From Bordetella genomosp. 1 (GTDB taxonomy: Bacteria; Pseudomonadota; Gammaproteobacteria; Burkholderiales; Burkholderiaceae_B), in contig NZ_NEVL01000003.1 of assembly GCF_002261335.1 (NCBI RefSeq), positions 1,240,001 to 1,304,000 of the forward strand: a stretch of 64,000 nucleotides of DNA, written 5' to 3'. The translations under genes were made by a program, and so were the position numbers. The notes under the pieces were generated by a model that searched no databases, was not told the origin of the DNA, and saw nothing but the letters and a program-made list of their open reading frames with translations. Shown in pieces: positions 9,863-18,206 of the stretch (positions are counted from its first letter, which is position 1; each line of letters begins with the position of its first letter).

Positions 9863-11044
9863 TCAGGCCTGCGCGCGGCGCGGCAGCCAGCGCCAGAACA
9901 CGCCGGCCGCGACCAGTCCCAGCGTGCCCACGCCAAACGAGGCGCCGCCCAGCGACACCAGCGCGGTCAGCACCGACAGCGCCACCGGCCCGCCGCTCGA
10001 TCCGATGTCGGCCATGAAGCGCCAGATCCCCAGAAACTGCGTGCGCGCGCCGGCCGGCGCCGCGTCGGCGCCCAGCGTCATCACGATCCCCGAGCCGATG
10101 CCGTTGCCGAAGCCCAGCAGCAGCGACACCAGCACGAAGCTCGTCACCCCACCGGTCAGCGGGATCGCCATCAGGCTCAAGCCCATCAACACCGTGCACG
10201 GCAGCGCCACCCACAGGCGGCCGCGCTGGTCCATCACCTTGCCCGCCGGATAGAACACCGACATGTCGACCGCGGCGACCAGGCCGTAGATGAGCGAGGT
10301 GGTGGTGGCGTCGAGGCCGAGATGGTCGGCCCACAGCGGGATCACCACCTGGCGCGACGCGCGCAGCGCGCTGATCAGCATCACGCCCACGCCCAGCGTG
10401 GCGTACACGCCGCGATGGTCGCGCGCGACCGCGCCCATGCGCACGCGCGGCGCGCCGGACGCCGCGCCGCCCGACGGCGCGATGTCCGGCGCCTTGATGG
10501 CGATCAGCCCCGCGCCCAGCATGGCGCACAACGCCACCCAATAGGCGCCGTCGAGCCCCACGAAATGGATCAGCGCCGCGCCCGCGAACGGGCCGATGAA
10601 GGTGCCGATCCGCGTGGTGCCGCCGAGCGTGGACAGGGCGCGCGCGCGAAACGCGAGCGGCACCACCTCGATCATGTAGCTCTGGCGCGCCAGCTGGAAC
10701 ACCGACTGCGCGCAGCCCTGCATCAGCATCGCCAGCGCCAGCACCCAGAGCTGCGGCACGCCGATCACGAGCAGCAGGCCGATCACGCTCAGCAGCGCGG
10801 CGCCGGCCATGGCGCGCTTCTCGCCGACGCGGTCGGTGATCAGCGCGGACGGAATGTTGGAGAGCAGCGAGCCGACCCCGATCAGGGCCGCGATCAGGCC
10901 GGCGGTCGCCACCGACGCCCCCTCGTCGCGCGCGGTAAGGGCGATCACGGGAAGGATGGCGCCGTTGCTGATGCCATACAGCAGCGACGGGCCGAACGCC
11001 GGCACGGCGATCTGCTTCAGATTGAACGAATCGGGTTGCAACAT
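9863..11044 (-). CDS. MFS transporter (12-helix, drug/metabolite exporter type)
   Basis: A 393-aa inner-membrane protein with about 12 hydrophobic segments and the MFS motif DRVGEKR between helices 2 and 3 (about 71-77). A weaker partner, AGKVMDQRGR, sits between helices 8 and 9. Helix 5 contains GPFAGAALI, close to the antiporter motif. Substrate cannot be told from sequence. The ATG at 11044 is preceded by an unusually strong inverted repeat (11068-11117). It is read in the same direction as the upstream crotonase operon, which ends 149 bp before it, so it may be co-transcribed or separately controlled. Confidence 0.85.
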   Translation of the reverse strand: MLQPDSFNLKQIAVPAFGPSLLYGISNGAILPVIALTARDEGASVATAGLIAALIGVGSLLSNIPSALITDRVGEKRAMAGAALLSVIGLLLVIGVPQLWVLALAMLMQGCAQSVFQLARQSYMIEVVPLAFRARALSTLGGTTRIGTFIGPFAGAALIHFVGLDGAYWVALCAMLGAGLIAIKAPDIAPSGGAASGAPRVRMGAVARDHRGVYATLGVGVMLISALRASRQVVIPLWADHLGLDATTTSLIYGLVAAVDMSVFYPAGKVMDQRGRLWVALPCTVLMGLSLMAIPLTGGVTSFVLVSLLLGFGNGIGSGIVMTLGADAAPAGARTQFLGIWRFMADIGSSGGPVALSVLTALVSLGGASFGVGTLGLVAAGVFWRWLPRRAQA

Positions 11045-11067
11045 GACGGGAGCAGGGAAGGCCAGGC

Positions 11068-11117
11068 CGCCTGCCGGCCGCCGCGGCGGGCGGGGCCGGC
11101 CCGGCGGCCGGCAGGCG
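11068..11117. repeat. Perfect 16-bp inverted repeat in the leader of the MFS gene
   Basis: Bases 11068-11083 are the exact reverse complement of 11102-11117, with an 18-base GC-rich spacer. The repeat ends 23 bases before the MFS ATG on the minus strand. It has no T-tract, so it is not a standard terminator. It could be a leader hairpin or a regulator site. Confidence 0.7.
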
Positions 11118-11155
11118 CGGGATCCCGAAAGTGTAGCTCGCGCCCCGCGCCACCG

Positions 11156-11175
11156 GCTGTCAGCCGGCTGACAGC
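11156..11175. repeat. Perfect 20-bp palindrome behind the crotonase gene
   Basis: Bases 11156-11165 (GCTGTCAGCC) are followed directly by their reverse complement with no spacer. It lies 18 bp past the stop of the crotonase gene and 111 bp upstream of the MFS start. It may be a dimeric regulator operator for the MFS gene. As a hairpin it would lack a T-tract. Confidence 0.65.
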
Positions 11176-11193
11176 ACCGCCCTGCCCCGGCCC

Positions 11194-11976
11194 TCAGCGC
11201 CCGACGAAGACCGGCTTGCGCTTTTCGGCGAAGGCGGCCGCGGCGTTGCGATAGTCTTCGCTCTGGTTGGCCTGGTCGGACAGCGCCTGGATGCGCGCGG
11301 CCTCCTGCGCCAGCGTGCCGGCCGAGATTGCGTTGAGCTGGGCCTTGCTGCCGGCGATCGAGAGCGGCGCGTTGTCCATCATGCCGGTGCCGAACGCCAG
11401 CGCGCCCGCCACCACGTCATCGTGGATCGCGTCGATGAAGCCCGCCAGGCGCGCCGCACCGGCATCCACGAACTCGCCGGTGTAGAGCCAGCGCCGGGTC
11501 TGGCTCACGCCGATGAGCTGCGACAGACGCTGCAACTGCACGGTCGGGTACACCAGACCGAGGCGCGCCACCGGCACGCTGACACGCGCGGTGGGATCGC
11601 CCACGCGGAAGTCGCAGCACAGCGCCAGGCTCGCGCCCCCGCCCACGCACACCCCGCTGAGCGCGGCAATCACCGGCACCGGCGCGGCCTGCACCGCCGC
11701 GAAGCATTCCTGGATCACCGCGCGGTAGGCGTCGGCGCGCTGCGGATCCGACAGCGCCTCGCGGAACGCGAGGATGTCGTCGCCCGCGCAGAAGTGGCCC
11801 CCTGCCCCGGTCAGCACGGCCAGCCGCAGCGCGGGGTCTTCGGCAAAGCCGCGAAACACGTCCCGCAGGTCGCGCCAGGCCGCCAGGTCGCAGGCGTTGC
11901 GCCGATGCGGCCGATCGATCGTGACGACGGCCACCCGGCCCCCGTCACGGCGTTCCACCCGGATTTCAGATGCCAA
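11194..11976 (-). CDS. Crotonase-superfamily protein lacking both hydratase glutamates
   Basis: A 260-aa protein of enoyl-CoA hydratase/isomerase size. I chose a TTG start at 11976 because AGGAG lies 8 bases upstream and no ATG fits. The CoA-binding, oxyanion-hole segments are present: HFCAGDDI (61-68) and CVGGGASLAL (110-119). The two acid residues of true hydratases are missing. The Glu of GGGxE is Ser116 and the Glu of the PExxLG motif is Val136. So it is probably not a classical hydratase; another crotonase reaction (thioester cleavage, isomerisation or decarboxylation) is possible. It is the last gene of a four-gene unit with a Bug protein, an acyl-CoA ligase and a second crotonase. Confidence 0.82.
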   Translation of the reverse strand: MASEIRVERRDGGRVAVVTIDRPHRRNACDLAAWRDLRDVFRGFAEDPALRLAVLTGAGGHFCAGDDILAFREALSDPQRADAYRAVIQECFAAVQAAPVPVIAALSGVCVGGGASLALCCDFRVGDPTARVSVPVARLGLVYPTVQLQRLSQLIGVSQTRRWLYTGEFVDAGAARLAGFIDAIHDDVVAGALAFGTGMMDNAPLSIAGSKAQLNAISAGTLAQEAARIQALSDQANQSEDYRNAAAAFAEKRKPVFVGR

Positions 11977-12005
11977 AGCAGTCTCCTTGCCGCACACGCG
12001 GCGGA

Positions 12006-12998
12006 TCAATTGAGCGTGATGCGCGTGGCGTCCACCACGCCGTTCCATTTCTCGACCTCGGCGCGCAGCGCCGCGTCGGCCTGCACGGTGTCGGTGTAGA
12101 CCGGCACCACGCCCTGCAGCCGCAGCTTGTCGGCGAGCGCCGGCCCCTCGTTGAGCCGCTTGAGGGCGGCATTGAGCGCCTGCACCACCGGCTCCGGCGT
12201 GTCGCGCGAAACCAGGATGGCGTATACCGACGACGCCGTGAAATCCGGCAGCCCCTGCTCGATCAGCGTGGGCGTGTCGGGCAGTGAGGCCAGGCGTTCG
12301 CGCGCAGCCACCCCCACCGGCACGATACGGCCGCCCGGCAGGTTGGCCAGCGCGGTCGGGGCCGTGGCGAACATCATCTGCACCTGGCCGGCCAGCAGGT
12401 CGACCATGGCGGGCGCGGCGCCGCGATACGGCACGTGCAGCAGCTCCAGCTTTTCGCGCAGCCGGAACATCTCGGCGATGGCGTGTTCGAGCGTGCCCGG
12501 CCCCGACGAGCCATAGGCGAACTCGCCCGGCGCCGCCCGCACCTTGCGCACCAGCTCGGCCAGGGTCTTCACGCCCAGGCCCTGGTTCGCCACCAGCACG
12601 ATGGGCAGCTCGCCCACCACGCCGACCGAGCGGAAGTCCCTGAGCAGATCGAAGCCGACGACCTCCTTGCCCATCAGCCGGCTGTTCAGCACGTACGAGG
12701 TCGTGGGTGCCATGAGCAGCGTGTAGCCGTCGGCCTTGGCGCGCCGCACCTGCTGCGCGCCGATGTTGCCGCTGGCCCCGGCCTTGTTCTCGACCACGAC
12801 GGTCTGGCCGAGCTGTTCGCCCAGCGCCGTGCCGAGGATGCGGCCGACCACGTCGACCGCGCCGCCGGCGGCGAACGGCACGATCAGCGTGATCGGCCGC
12901 TCCGGATACTGCGCCTGCGCCGGCACCGCGGCCAGGCCCAACGCGCCGGCCGCGAACCAGGCGGCGCAACGCGACTTCCAATTGAAGATGGTGTTCAT
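12006..12998 (-). CDS. Bug/TctC-family periplasmic substrate-binding protein
   Basis: A 330-aa secreted solute receptor. The ATG at 12998 follows AAGGGGAAG and opens a signal peptide cut after PAQA (about residue 29). The mature protein begins QYPERPITLIVPFAAGGAVD, the family hallmark, and later has VVENKAGASGNIGAQ and the loop VPYRGAAPAMVDLLAGQV. Known Bug proteins bind small carboxylates, amides or nicotinate with high affinity. The ligand here is unknown, but the flanking acyl-CoA ligase and crotonases suggest a carboxylic acid that is then CoA-activated. No TctA/TctB membrane genes are nearby. Confidence 0.92.
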   Translation of the reverse strand: MNTIFNWKSRCAAWFAAGALGLAAVPAQAQYPERPITLIVPFAAGGAVDVVGRILGTALGEQLGQTVVVENKAGASGNIGAQQVRRAKADGYTLLMAPTTSYVLNSRLMGKEVVGFDLLRDFRSVGVVGELPIVLVANQGLGVKTLAELVRKVRAAPGEFAYGSSGPGTLEHAIAEMFRLREKLELLHVPYRGAAPAMVDLLAGQVQMMFATAPTALANLPGGRIVPVGVAARERLASLPDTPTLIEQGLPDFTASSVYAILVSRDTPEPVVQALNAALKRLNEGPALADKLRLQGVVPVYTDTVQADAALRAEVEKWNGVVDATRITLN

Positions 12999-13091
12999 AG
13001 ACTTCCCCTTGATGCGGTGCGCCACGGCGCCCGCGGATTCTGATGCGTCCGTTGAACTGCGGGTGTTGTACTGCGGATGAAACCGGTGCTG

Positions 13092-14672
13092 CTACTTGCC
13101 GACCCGGTAGCCCGAGGCCTGCAGGTCCCACACGCCGGCGGTCTGGCGCGACAGTTCCTTCTTCTGGATGCGCTGCGTCGGCGTCTTGGGAAACTCGTCG
13201 ATGAAAGCCACGAAACGCGGGATCTGGTAGTACGGCAGGCGCGGCTCGCTCCAGCGGATCAGGTCGAGCGGGGCCAGCGCGCGGCCGTCGCGCAGGCGCA
13301 CGAAGAGCTTGAGCTCGTCTTCGCCCAGGTCGCTCGGCACGCCCACCAGCGCGGTCTCTTCCACATCGGGATGCTCGGCGATCACGCGTTCCACCTCCCA
13401 CGCCGAGATGTTGATGCCGCGCCGTCGCAACATGTCCTTCTTGCGGCCCGCGTAGTGGAGAAAGCCCTGCTCGTCCTGGCGCGCCAGGTCGCCGGTGCAG
13501 AACCACTCGCCGCGGCGCGCCTCGCGCTCGGCCTCGGGATTGCGGACGTAGCCCAGGAAACCGAGGCCGGGCACGCGCGCGCGCACCGTGATCTCGCCGC
13601 TTTCACCCACCGGCACGGGCGCGCCGTCGTCGTCGGTGAGCTGCACGTCGTAGTAATCGAGCGGCTTGCCCACCGAGCCCGCGGGCCCGGCCGGGTTCAC
13701 GGTCACGAAGGTGATCAGTTCCGACAGGCCGTAGCCCTCGCGCATCTCCACGCCGAAACGCTGCGAGAAGGCCTGCCACAGCTCCGGCGGGCAGCCGCCG
13801 CCCCAGGCGATGCGCACGCCGTGGTCGCGGTCGTCCGCGCGCGGCGGCTGCTTGAGCAGCATCGGGATCACCGTGCCCAGGTAATGGATGTGCGTCACGC
13901 CGTAGCGCCGCGCGTCGTCCCAGAAGCGCGACGCGCTGAAGCGCTCCACCATCGCGAGCCGGGTGCCGCCGAGCAGGGCCGAGATGACCACCGCGACGCC
14001 GGCGCCGTGATGCAGCGATTCCCACAGCAGGAACACGCTGCCGGGCGCCGCGCCGGTCAGGCGCAGGATCGCGAGCGGACCCGCCCGCAACGTGCGGTCG
14101 GACTTCAACACCCCCTTGGGTGCGCCCGTGGTGCCCGAGCTCGGCGTGAGCGCCAGGATGTCGTCGGGGCCGGGCGACACGGGCAGCGGCTCGGCCGGGG
14201 TGTCGAGATAGCGCTCGAAGGCGCTGCCGGCCACGCCTTCCGGAGCGGGCCCGCCGCGCCACAGCACCGCCTCGAGGCGGTGCAGCTCGGGCGCCAGCGC
14301 CGCCGCGTGCTCCGCGTCGGCGATGAGGGCGCGCGGCGCCAGGTGTTCGAACAGATGCGTGAGCGACGCGCCCTTCAGGTGCACGTTCACCGGCACCCGC
14401 ACCAGGCCCAGCACGGCCAGCGCAAAGATGGCCACGATGTGATCGGGGTGGCTGGGCAGCATCAGCGCCACCCGGTCGCCCGGCCGCAGGCCGTCGCGCC
14501 ACAACAGGTTGGCCAGGCGCAGCACGCGCTCGTGCAGCATCGCCAGCGTGAGCGGCGCGTCGTTGAACAGGCAATACACCTCGTCCGGCGCCTCGGCGGC
14601 GCGGCGGGCGATGAGCTGGGCCAGGGTCTCGTCGGAGGCCGGCGGGATGTCGATATGGGTTTCTGCGGTCAT
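13092..14672 (-). CDS. Acyl-CoA ligase (AMP-forming, crotonobetaine/carnitine-CoA ligase-like)
   Basis: A 526-aa ANL-family enzyme that would activate a carboxylic acid to its CoA thioester via an acyl-adenylate. All core motifs are intact: the phosphate loop LTPSSGTTGAPKG, GYGLSE, the ribose-binding Asp in WFCTGDLARQDEQG, the hinge GRKKDMLRRRGINISAWEVE, and the catalytic lysine region TPTQRIQKKEL near the C-terminus. The substrate cannot be read from sequence. The CaiC-like resemblance is an impression of the whole sequence. It follows the enoyl-CoA hydratase gene by 39 bp and precedes the Bug gene, so uptake, activation and CoA-ester processing are encoded together. Confidence 0.92.
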   Translation of the reverse strand: MTAETHIDIPPASDETLAQLIARRAAEAPDEVYCLFNDAPLTLAMLHERVLRLANLLWRDGLRPGDRVALMLPSHPDHIVAIFALAVLGLVRVPVNVHLKGASLTHLFEHLAPRALIADAEHAAALAPELHRLEAVLWRGGPAPEGVAGSAFERYLDTPAEPLPVSPGPDDILALTPSSGTTGAPKGVLKSDRTLRAGPLAILRLTGAAPGSVFLLWESLHHGAGVAVVISALLGGTRLAMVERFSASRFWDDARRYGVTHIHYLGTVIPMLLKQPPRADDRDHGVRIAWGGGCPPELWQAFSQRFGVEMREGYGLSELITFVTVNPAGPAGSVGKPLDYYDVQLTDDDGAPVPVGESGEITVRARVPGLGFLGYVRNPEAEREARRGEWFCTGDLARQDEQGFLHYAGRKKDMLRRRGINISAWEVERVIAEHPDVEETALVGVPSDLGEDELKLFVRLRDGRALAPLDLIRWSEPRLPYYQIPRFVAFIDEFPKTPTQRIQKKELSRQTAGVWDLQASGYRVGK

Positions 14673-14711
14673 GATGCCAATGCGGTCGGAACGTCGGATG
14701 AAACGGCCCGC

Positions 14712-15488
14712 TCAGCGGGCGGCGTGACGGCGCTGTTCGCGCTCGGCGAAGAAGGCCTGCATCATGCGCGCGGGCTCGCCGCTCTCGTACGATTCGTGGT
14801 GCAGGCGCGCGGCCGCCTTCATCGCGTCGCGAAAGCCCGCCTCGGTCATTTCCTGGAAGCGCTGCTTGTCCAGGCGCAGCGCCACCGGCGGCTTGGCCGC
14901 GAGCTCGGCGGCGATCGCAAGCGCGCGGGCGCGCACCTCTTCGGGCGCAACGAGGTGATGGATCAGGCCGAGCTGGTGGCACTCGCGCGCCGTCATCATG
15001 CGGCCGGTCAGCGTGAGCTCGATGGTGCGCGACAGGCCCAGCATCTCGCGCATGATCCACGGCCCCGTCACGCTGGCGATGCCGGCGTTGATCTCCGGCT
15101 GGCCCATCTTCACGCCCTCGTGGGCGACCCGGATGTCGCCCAGCAGCGCCACCTGGAAGGCCGAGCCCGCGGCCGTGCCGTTGAGCGCCATGACCAGGGG
15201 CTTGGGGAAGCTGCGCAGCAGGTGGTAGTAGGTCTCCCACTCGCCGATCCAGGTTTCGGCGCGCGCACCGTCGAAGTCGCGCGCCTCGTTCAGGTCCTGG
15301 CCCGCGCAGAACGCGCGATCGCCGGCGCCGGTCATCACCAGCGCGCCGACGGCCGGATCGGTCGCCGCCTCGCGCAGCACCTGCATGATCTCGGCCCGCA
15401 TCGCCGTGTGCCAGGCGTTGAGGCAGTCGGGTCGGTTCAGGGTCAGCACGGTCACATTGCCCACGCGTTCCAACTTGATGAAGTCCAT
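14712..15488 (-). CDS. Enoyl-CoA hydratase/isomerase family protein
   Basis: A 258-aa crotonase. The start is the ATG at 15488 (MDFIKLERVG) because AAAGGACGA lies at the right distance; an ATG 18 bp further upstream is less well placed. The motifs AFCAGQDLNEARDF (59-72) and NGTAAGSAFQVAL (103-115) form the oxyanion hole. Glu132 in GQPEINAG corresponds to the catalytic Glu of hydratases, while the other catalytic position is Gln112. One-glutamate members include isomerases and hydratases of aromatic-acid pathways, so the exact reaction is open. It is the first gene of the leftward operon with the acyl-CoA ligase and Bug protein, behind an AT-rich promoter. Confidence 0.9.
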   Translation of the reverse strand: MDFIKLERVGNVTVLTLNRPDCLNAWHTAMRAEIMQVLREAATDPAVGALVMTGAGDRAFCAGQDLNEARDFDGARAETWIGEWETYYHLLRSFPKPLVMALNGTAAGSAFQVALLGDIRVAHEGVKMGQPEINAGIASVTGPWIMREMLGLSRTIELTLTGRMMTARECHQLGLIHHLVAPEEVRARALAIAAELAAKPPVALRLDKQRFQEMTEAGFRDAMKAAARLHHESYESGEPARMMQAFFAEREQRRHAAR

Positions 15489-15530
15489 GGTGTTCGTCCT
15501 TTGCATCGCGCCGGGCGCCCCGGCAAATTT

Positions 15531-15573
15531 AATTACATAGCAATTTCTATAATTACTATTTAATTTTTAACAA
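15531..15573 (-). promoter_or_regulatory. AT-rich promoter and candidate operator of the hydratase/ligase operon
   Basis: Read leftward, TTGTTA (15573-15568) and TATAGA (15551-15546) are spaced by 16 bp. The stretch 15525-15575 is strikingly AT-rich against its surroundings. An imperfect inverted repeat, AATT-ac-ATAG-caattt-CTAT-AATT (15531-15554), overlaps the -10 and could bind the IclR regulator encoded just upstream. Confidence 0.5.
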
Positions 15574-15674
15574 TGCTACGCCGGATTGGCGCACGAACAA
15601 AGCAAGGGGTTTCCCGCAGGCGCAAGAATGCCCCGGCAAGAAAATTGCCTTTCAATTTTCAGAAGGGAACGGGT

Positions 15675-16529
15675 TCAGGCGGCGACGAGGTCGCGTGCGG
15701 CCTGGATGACGAGCGGCAGCAGGCGCGAGCGCACGGCATCGGCGTCGTGGCGCGCGGACAGCGTGGACAGGTTGAGGGCGGCGATGGTGTGGCCCCGGCC
15801 GTCGATCACCGGCACCGAGATGGAGACGCTGCCCTGGCCGAGATTCTTTTCGGTCAGCGAATGGCCCTGGGCGCGGGCCCGGGTGAAGAAACCCAGGATC
15901 TCGTCGTCGTCGCGATCGCCGAAGCGCGCCCGCACGCCGGCCGGCATGGCGGCGATGCGCGCGCGCAGCGCCGCGTCGGGCAGATGCGCCAGCAACACCT
16001 GCCCCGAGGAGGCGGGCATGGCGGCATAGCGGCTGCCCACCGGCAGGTTGACCGCCACCGGATGCACGCTGGGAATGTTGCCCAGCACGATGATCTCGTC
16101 GCCGTCGAGCTCGACCCAGGAAACCGATTCGCCGGTTTCGCGCGCGAGCTCGACCAGATGCGGCCAGGCATGCTGCAGGGGGGCATTGCCGCCCAGCATG
16201 GCGCCGGCCAGCCCGACCAGCCGGGCCGACAAGCGGTAGGTCTTGGCGCCCGCGAGCCGTTGCAGATAGCCGAGCCGATGCAGCGTGTAGACGAAGCGCT
16301 GGGTGGCGCTGCGGCCCAGCCCGGTGCGCTCGTTGAGCTCGAGGATCGACAGCGCCTGGTTGTCGCGATCGAAGCTCTCGAGCACGCGCATCGCCTTTTC
16401 CACCGAGGCCACGAACAGCCGTTCGTCCACCTCGCCGTCGCGAGCGGGGTCGGAGGCGGGTGCGGCAGCGGGCATGAACGGGGCGGTGGACACGGTCGGA
16501 CGGGTAACGCTGTGGGCCAGTGAGCGCAC
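15675..16529 (-). CDS. IclR-family transcriptional regulator
   Basis: A 284-aa regulator if the GTG at 16529 is used; an ATG at 16475 would remove 18 poorly conserved residues. The winged-helix domain (about 38-100) contains VASVEKAMRVLESF, LSILELNERTGLGRSATQRFVYTLHRLGYL and TYRLSARL. The C-terminal effector domain (about 110-280) has GESVSWVELDGDEIIVLGNIPS, MPASSGQVLLAHL and SISVPVIDGRGHTIAALNLS, typical of IclR ligand pockets. It lies 48 bp after iorB and 186 bp before the hydratase/ligase operon, so it may control either or both. The long loop DRDDDEI is ordinary for the family. Confidence 0.93.
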   Translation of the reverse strand: MRSLAHSVTRPTVSTAPFMPAAAPASDPARDGEVDERLFVASVEKAMRVLESFDRDNQALSILELNERTGLGRSATQRFVYTLHRLGYLQRLAGAKTYRLSARLVGLAGAMLGGNAPLQHAWPHLVELARETGESVSWVELDGDEIIVLGNIPSVHPVAVNLPVGSRYAAMPASSGQVLLAHLPDAALRARIAAMPAGVRARFGDRDDDEILGFFTRARAQGHSLTEKNLGQGSVSISVPVIDGRGHTIAALNLSTLSARHDADAVRSRLLPLVIQAARDLVAA

Positions 16530-16577
16530 AGTGTACCGCCCCGTCCGCGCGCGGCGATCGGCGCCGTCGCGCCGATG

Positions 16578-18206
16578 TCAGCCTGGCGCCGGCCTGCGCA
16601 CGAAGCGCAGCGGCTGCTCGACCAGCGCGGGCGGCGGCAGGTCGAGCGCGCGCGCCAGCGTCTGCCCCTGCGGATCGGCCAGCGCCGCGTCGCGCGCGCG
16701 GGCGATGCGCGCCGCGAGCGGCTCGCTGCCCTCGGCGCGCGCGGCCACGTCGTCGAGGATGGCCGTGAGATTGCGGTGTCCGCGCTCGCTCGTCTCGCCA
16801 TAGCCCTTCACCAGGTTGCCGCAACGCGCCAGCTCCAGTGCGGCCGCCGCATCGCGCGCAAGCAGCCCGCGCACGGCATCGAGCCAGCGCGTCATGAGCG
16901 CGTGTTCGCGCGCGTAGCGCTCGGTGCGCGGGCGCCAGCGCCGCAGGCCGCGCAGCACACAGAGCAGGGCAAAGCCGCTCACCGTGCTGGTGCGCAGGTG
17001 CAGCGGCACTCCGCCCTGGCCGCCGCGCGCGCCCCAGCGTCTGCGCACCCGCCGGGCCAGTGCGCCGGGCAGCACCGAACACAGCTCGTCGAGGCCGGGC
17101 TTCAGGAACTCGGTCAGATGCATGGGCTCGTCGTCGGCGGCGCCCGCCTCGCGGCGCACACGCGCGAGCCGGTCGCGGCGGGTCTTCAGATCGGCCACGC
17201 GGATCACGTCCTCGTAGCTCATCCACAGCGCGAGCCAGCGCGCCACCGCCAGCGTCACCGGCAGGTCCGGCTCGCCGTGTGCCTGTTCGGTGCCGAGCAC
17301 AGACTCGACCCGGTCCAGGTAGCGGTCGGCGTAGTCGAGGTCCTGGTAGTCGAGCACCTGCGCCACGCCCTGCGCCGCGATCGCGCGCAAGGCCGGCGGC
17401 AGGCCCGCCACGCGCGCGCCGCGCGGGCCCGGCGGCGGTTCATCGGCGGCAGGCTCGGCGGATGGACCGGCGAGCGCGTCGGCGGCCATCGGCACCGCGG
17501 TGTGAGGCAGGCGCGCGCCGGGTTGCGGCGGCGGCTCGATCGGGGATTCGGCCGCGACGTCGTTCCGCGCACGGGCCGCGCTCACCGCGTCGAAGCCCGC
17601 CGCAAACCCGGCCAGGCTCGCGGCCACCGCCTTGCCCGTGGCGCGGATCGCGTCTTCACAGACCGCGCGCGAGAACGGCAGGCCGCCGCTGCCCGCCATC
17701 GCGCCGAACAGCACCGTGTTGATCACCGTGCGATGCCGCGCCGCCAGCACCGCCATGTCGAACAGGATGGCCTCGCGCGCCAGCGCGCGCGCGCTGGCCA
17801 CGATGCGCTCCGTGCGGTAGCGGCCGTCGGCCATCGCGGCCTTCTCCGACACGGCGTACTCGCGGTGCGCGGAGCCGACCAGCAAGGTGCGCTCGGGGCT
17901 CACATAGCCCGCCTGCAGCATGCGGCCCGCCTCCACCAGTTCGGTGGCGGCAACGAGCGTCACGTCGCCGGGAAACGGCACCAGCGACAGCACCGGCTCG
18001 CGCCCGCCGAGCGCGGCGCGCGCGACCGGCAGCACCTCGAGGTAGTAGTTGGTGGCGCCCGTGCGCTGCGCCACGCCCGGCACCGAGGCGCTCTGCACCG
18101 GGAAGCCCTGCGCGGTGGCGGCCGCGATGATCCAGTCGGCCAGCACGCCGCCGCCCTCGCCGCCCAGCGCGGCGATCAGGATCGAAACCGGTCGGATCCC
18201 GTTCAT
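16578..18206 (-). CDS. iorB: Indolepyruvate oxidoreductase beta subunit with a long C-terminal extension
   Basis: A 542-aa protein. Residues 1-200 are the pyruvate:ferredoxin oxidoreductase gamma-type domain of IorB (ILIAALGGEGGGVLADWI, SVPGVAQRTGATNYYLEV, AATELVEAGRMLQAGYVSP, NTVLFGAMAGSGGLPF). Classical IorB ends near 200 residues. Here an Ala/Pro-rich linker (about 210-260) leads to a roughly 280-residue helical domain (ALRAIAAQGVAQVLDYQDLDYADRYLDRV, then a GNLVKGYGETSERGHRNL segment) that resembles the DUF6537-type region of large indolepyruvate oxidoreductases. The ATG overlaps the iorA TGA as ATGA, so subunits are made together. Role: CoA-dependent oxidative decarboxylation of arylpyruvates with ferredoxin as acceptor. 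Confidence 0.88.
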   Translation of the reverse strand: MNGIRPVSILIAALGGEGGGVLADWIIAAATAQGFPVQSASVPGVAQRTGATNYYLEVLPVARAALGGREPVLSLVPFPGDVTLVAATELVEAGRMLQAGYVSPERTLLVGSAHREYAVSEKAAMADGRYRTERIVASARALAREAILFDMAVLAARHRTVINTVLFGAMAGSGGLPFSRAVCEDAIRATGKAVAASLAGFAAGFDAVSAARARNDVAAESPIEPPPQPGARLPHTAVPMAADALAGPSAEPAADEPPPGPRGARVAGLPPALRAIAAQGVAQVLDYQDLDYADRYLDRVESVLGTEQAHGEPDLPVTLAVARWLALWMSYEDVIRVADLKTRRDRLARVRREAGAADDEPMHLTEFLKPGLDELCSVLPGALARRVRRRWGARGGQGGVPLHLRTSTVSGFALLCVLRGLRRWRPRTERYAREHALMTRWLDAVRGLLARDAAAALELARCGNLVKGYGETSERGHRNLTAILDDVAARAEGSEPLAARIARARDAALADPQGQTLARALDLPPPALVEQPLRFVRRPAPG

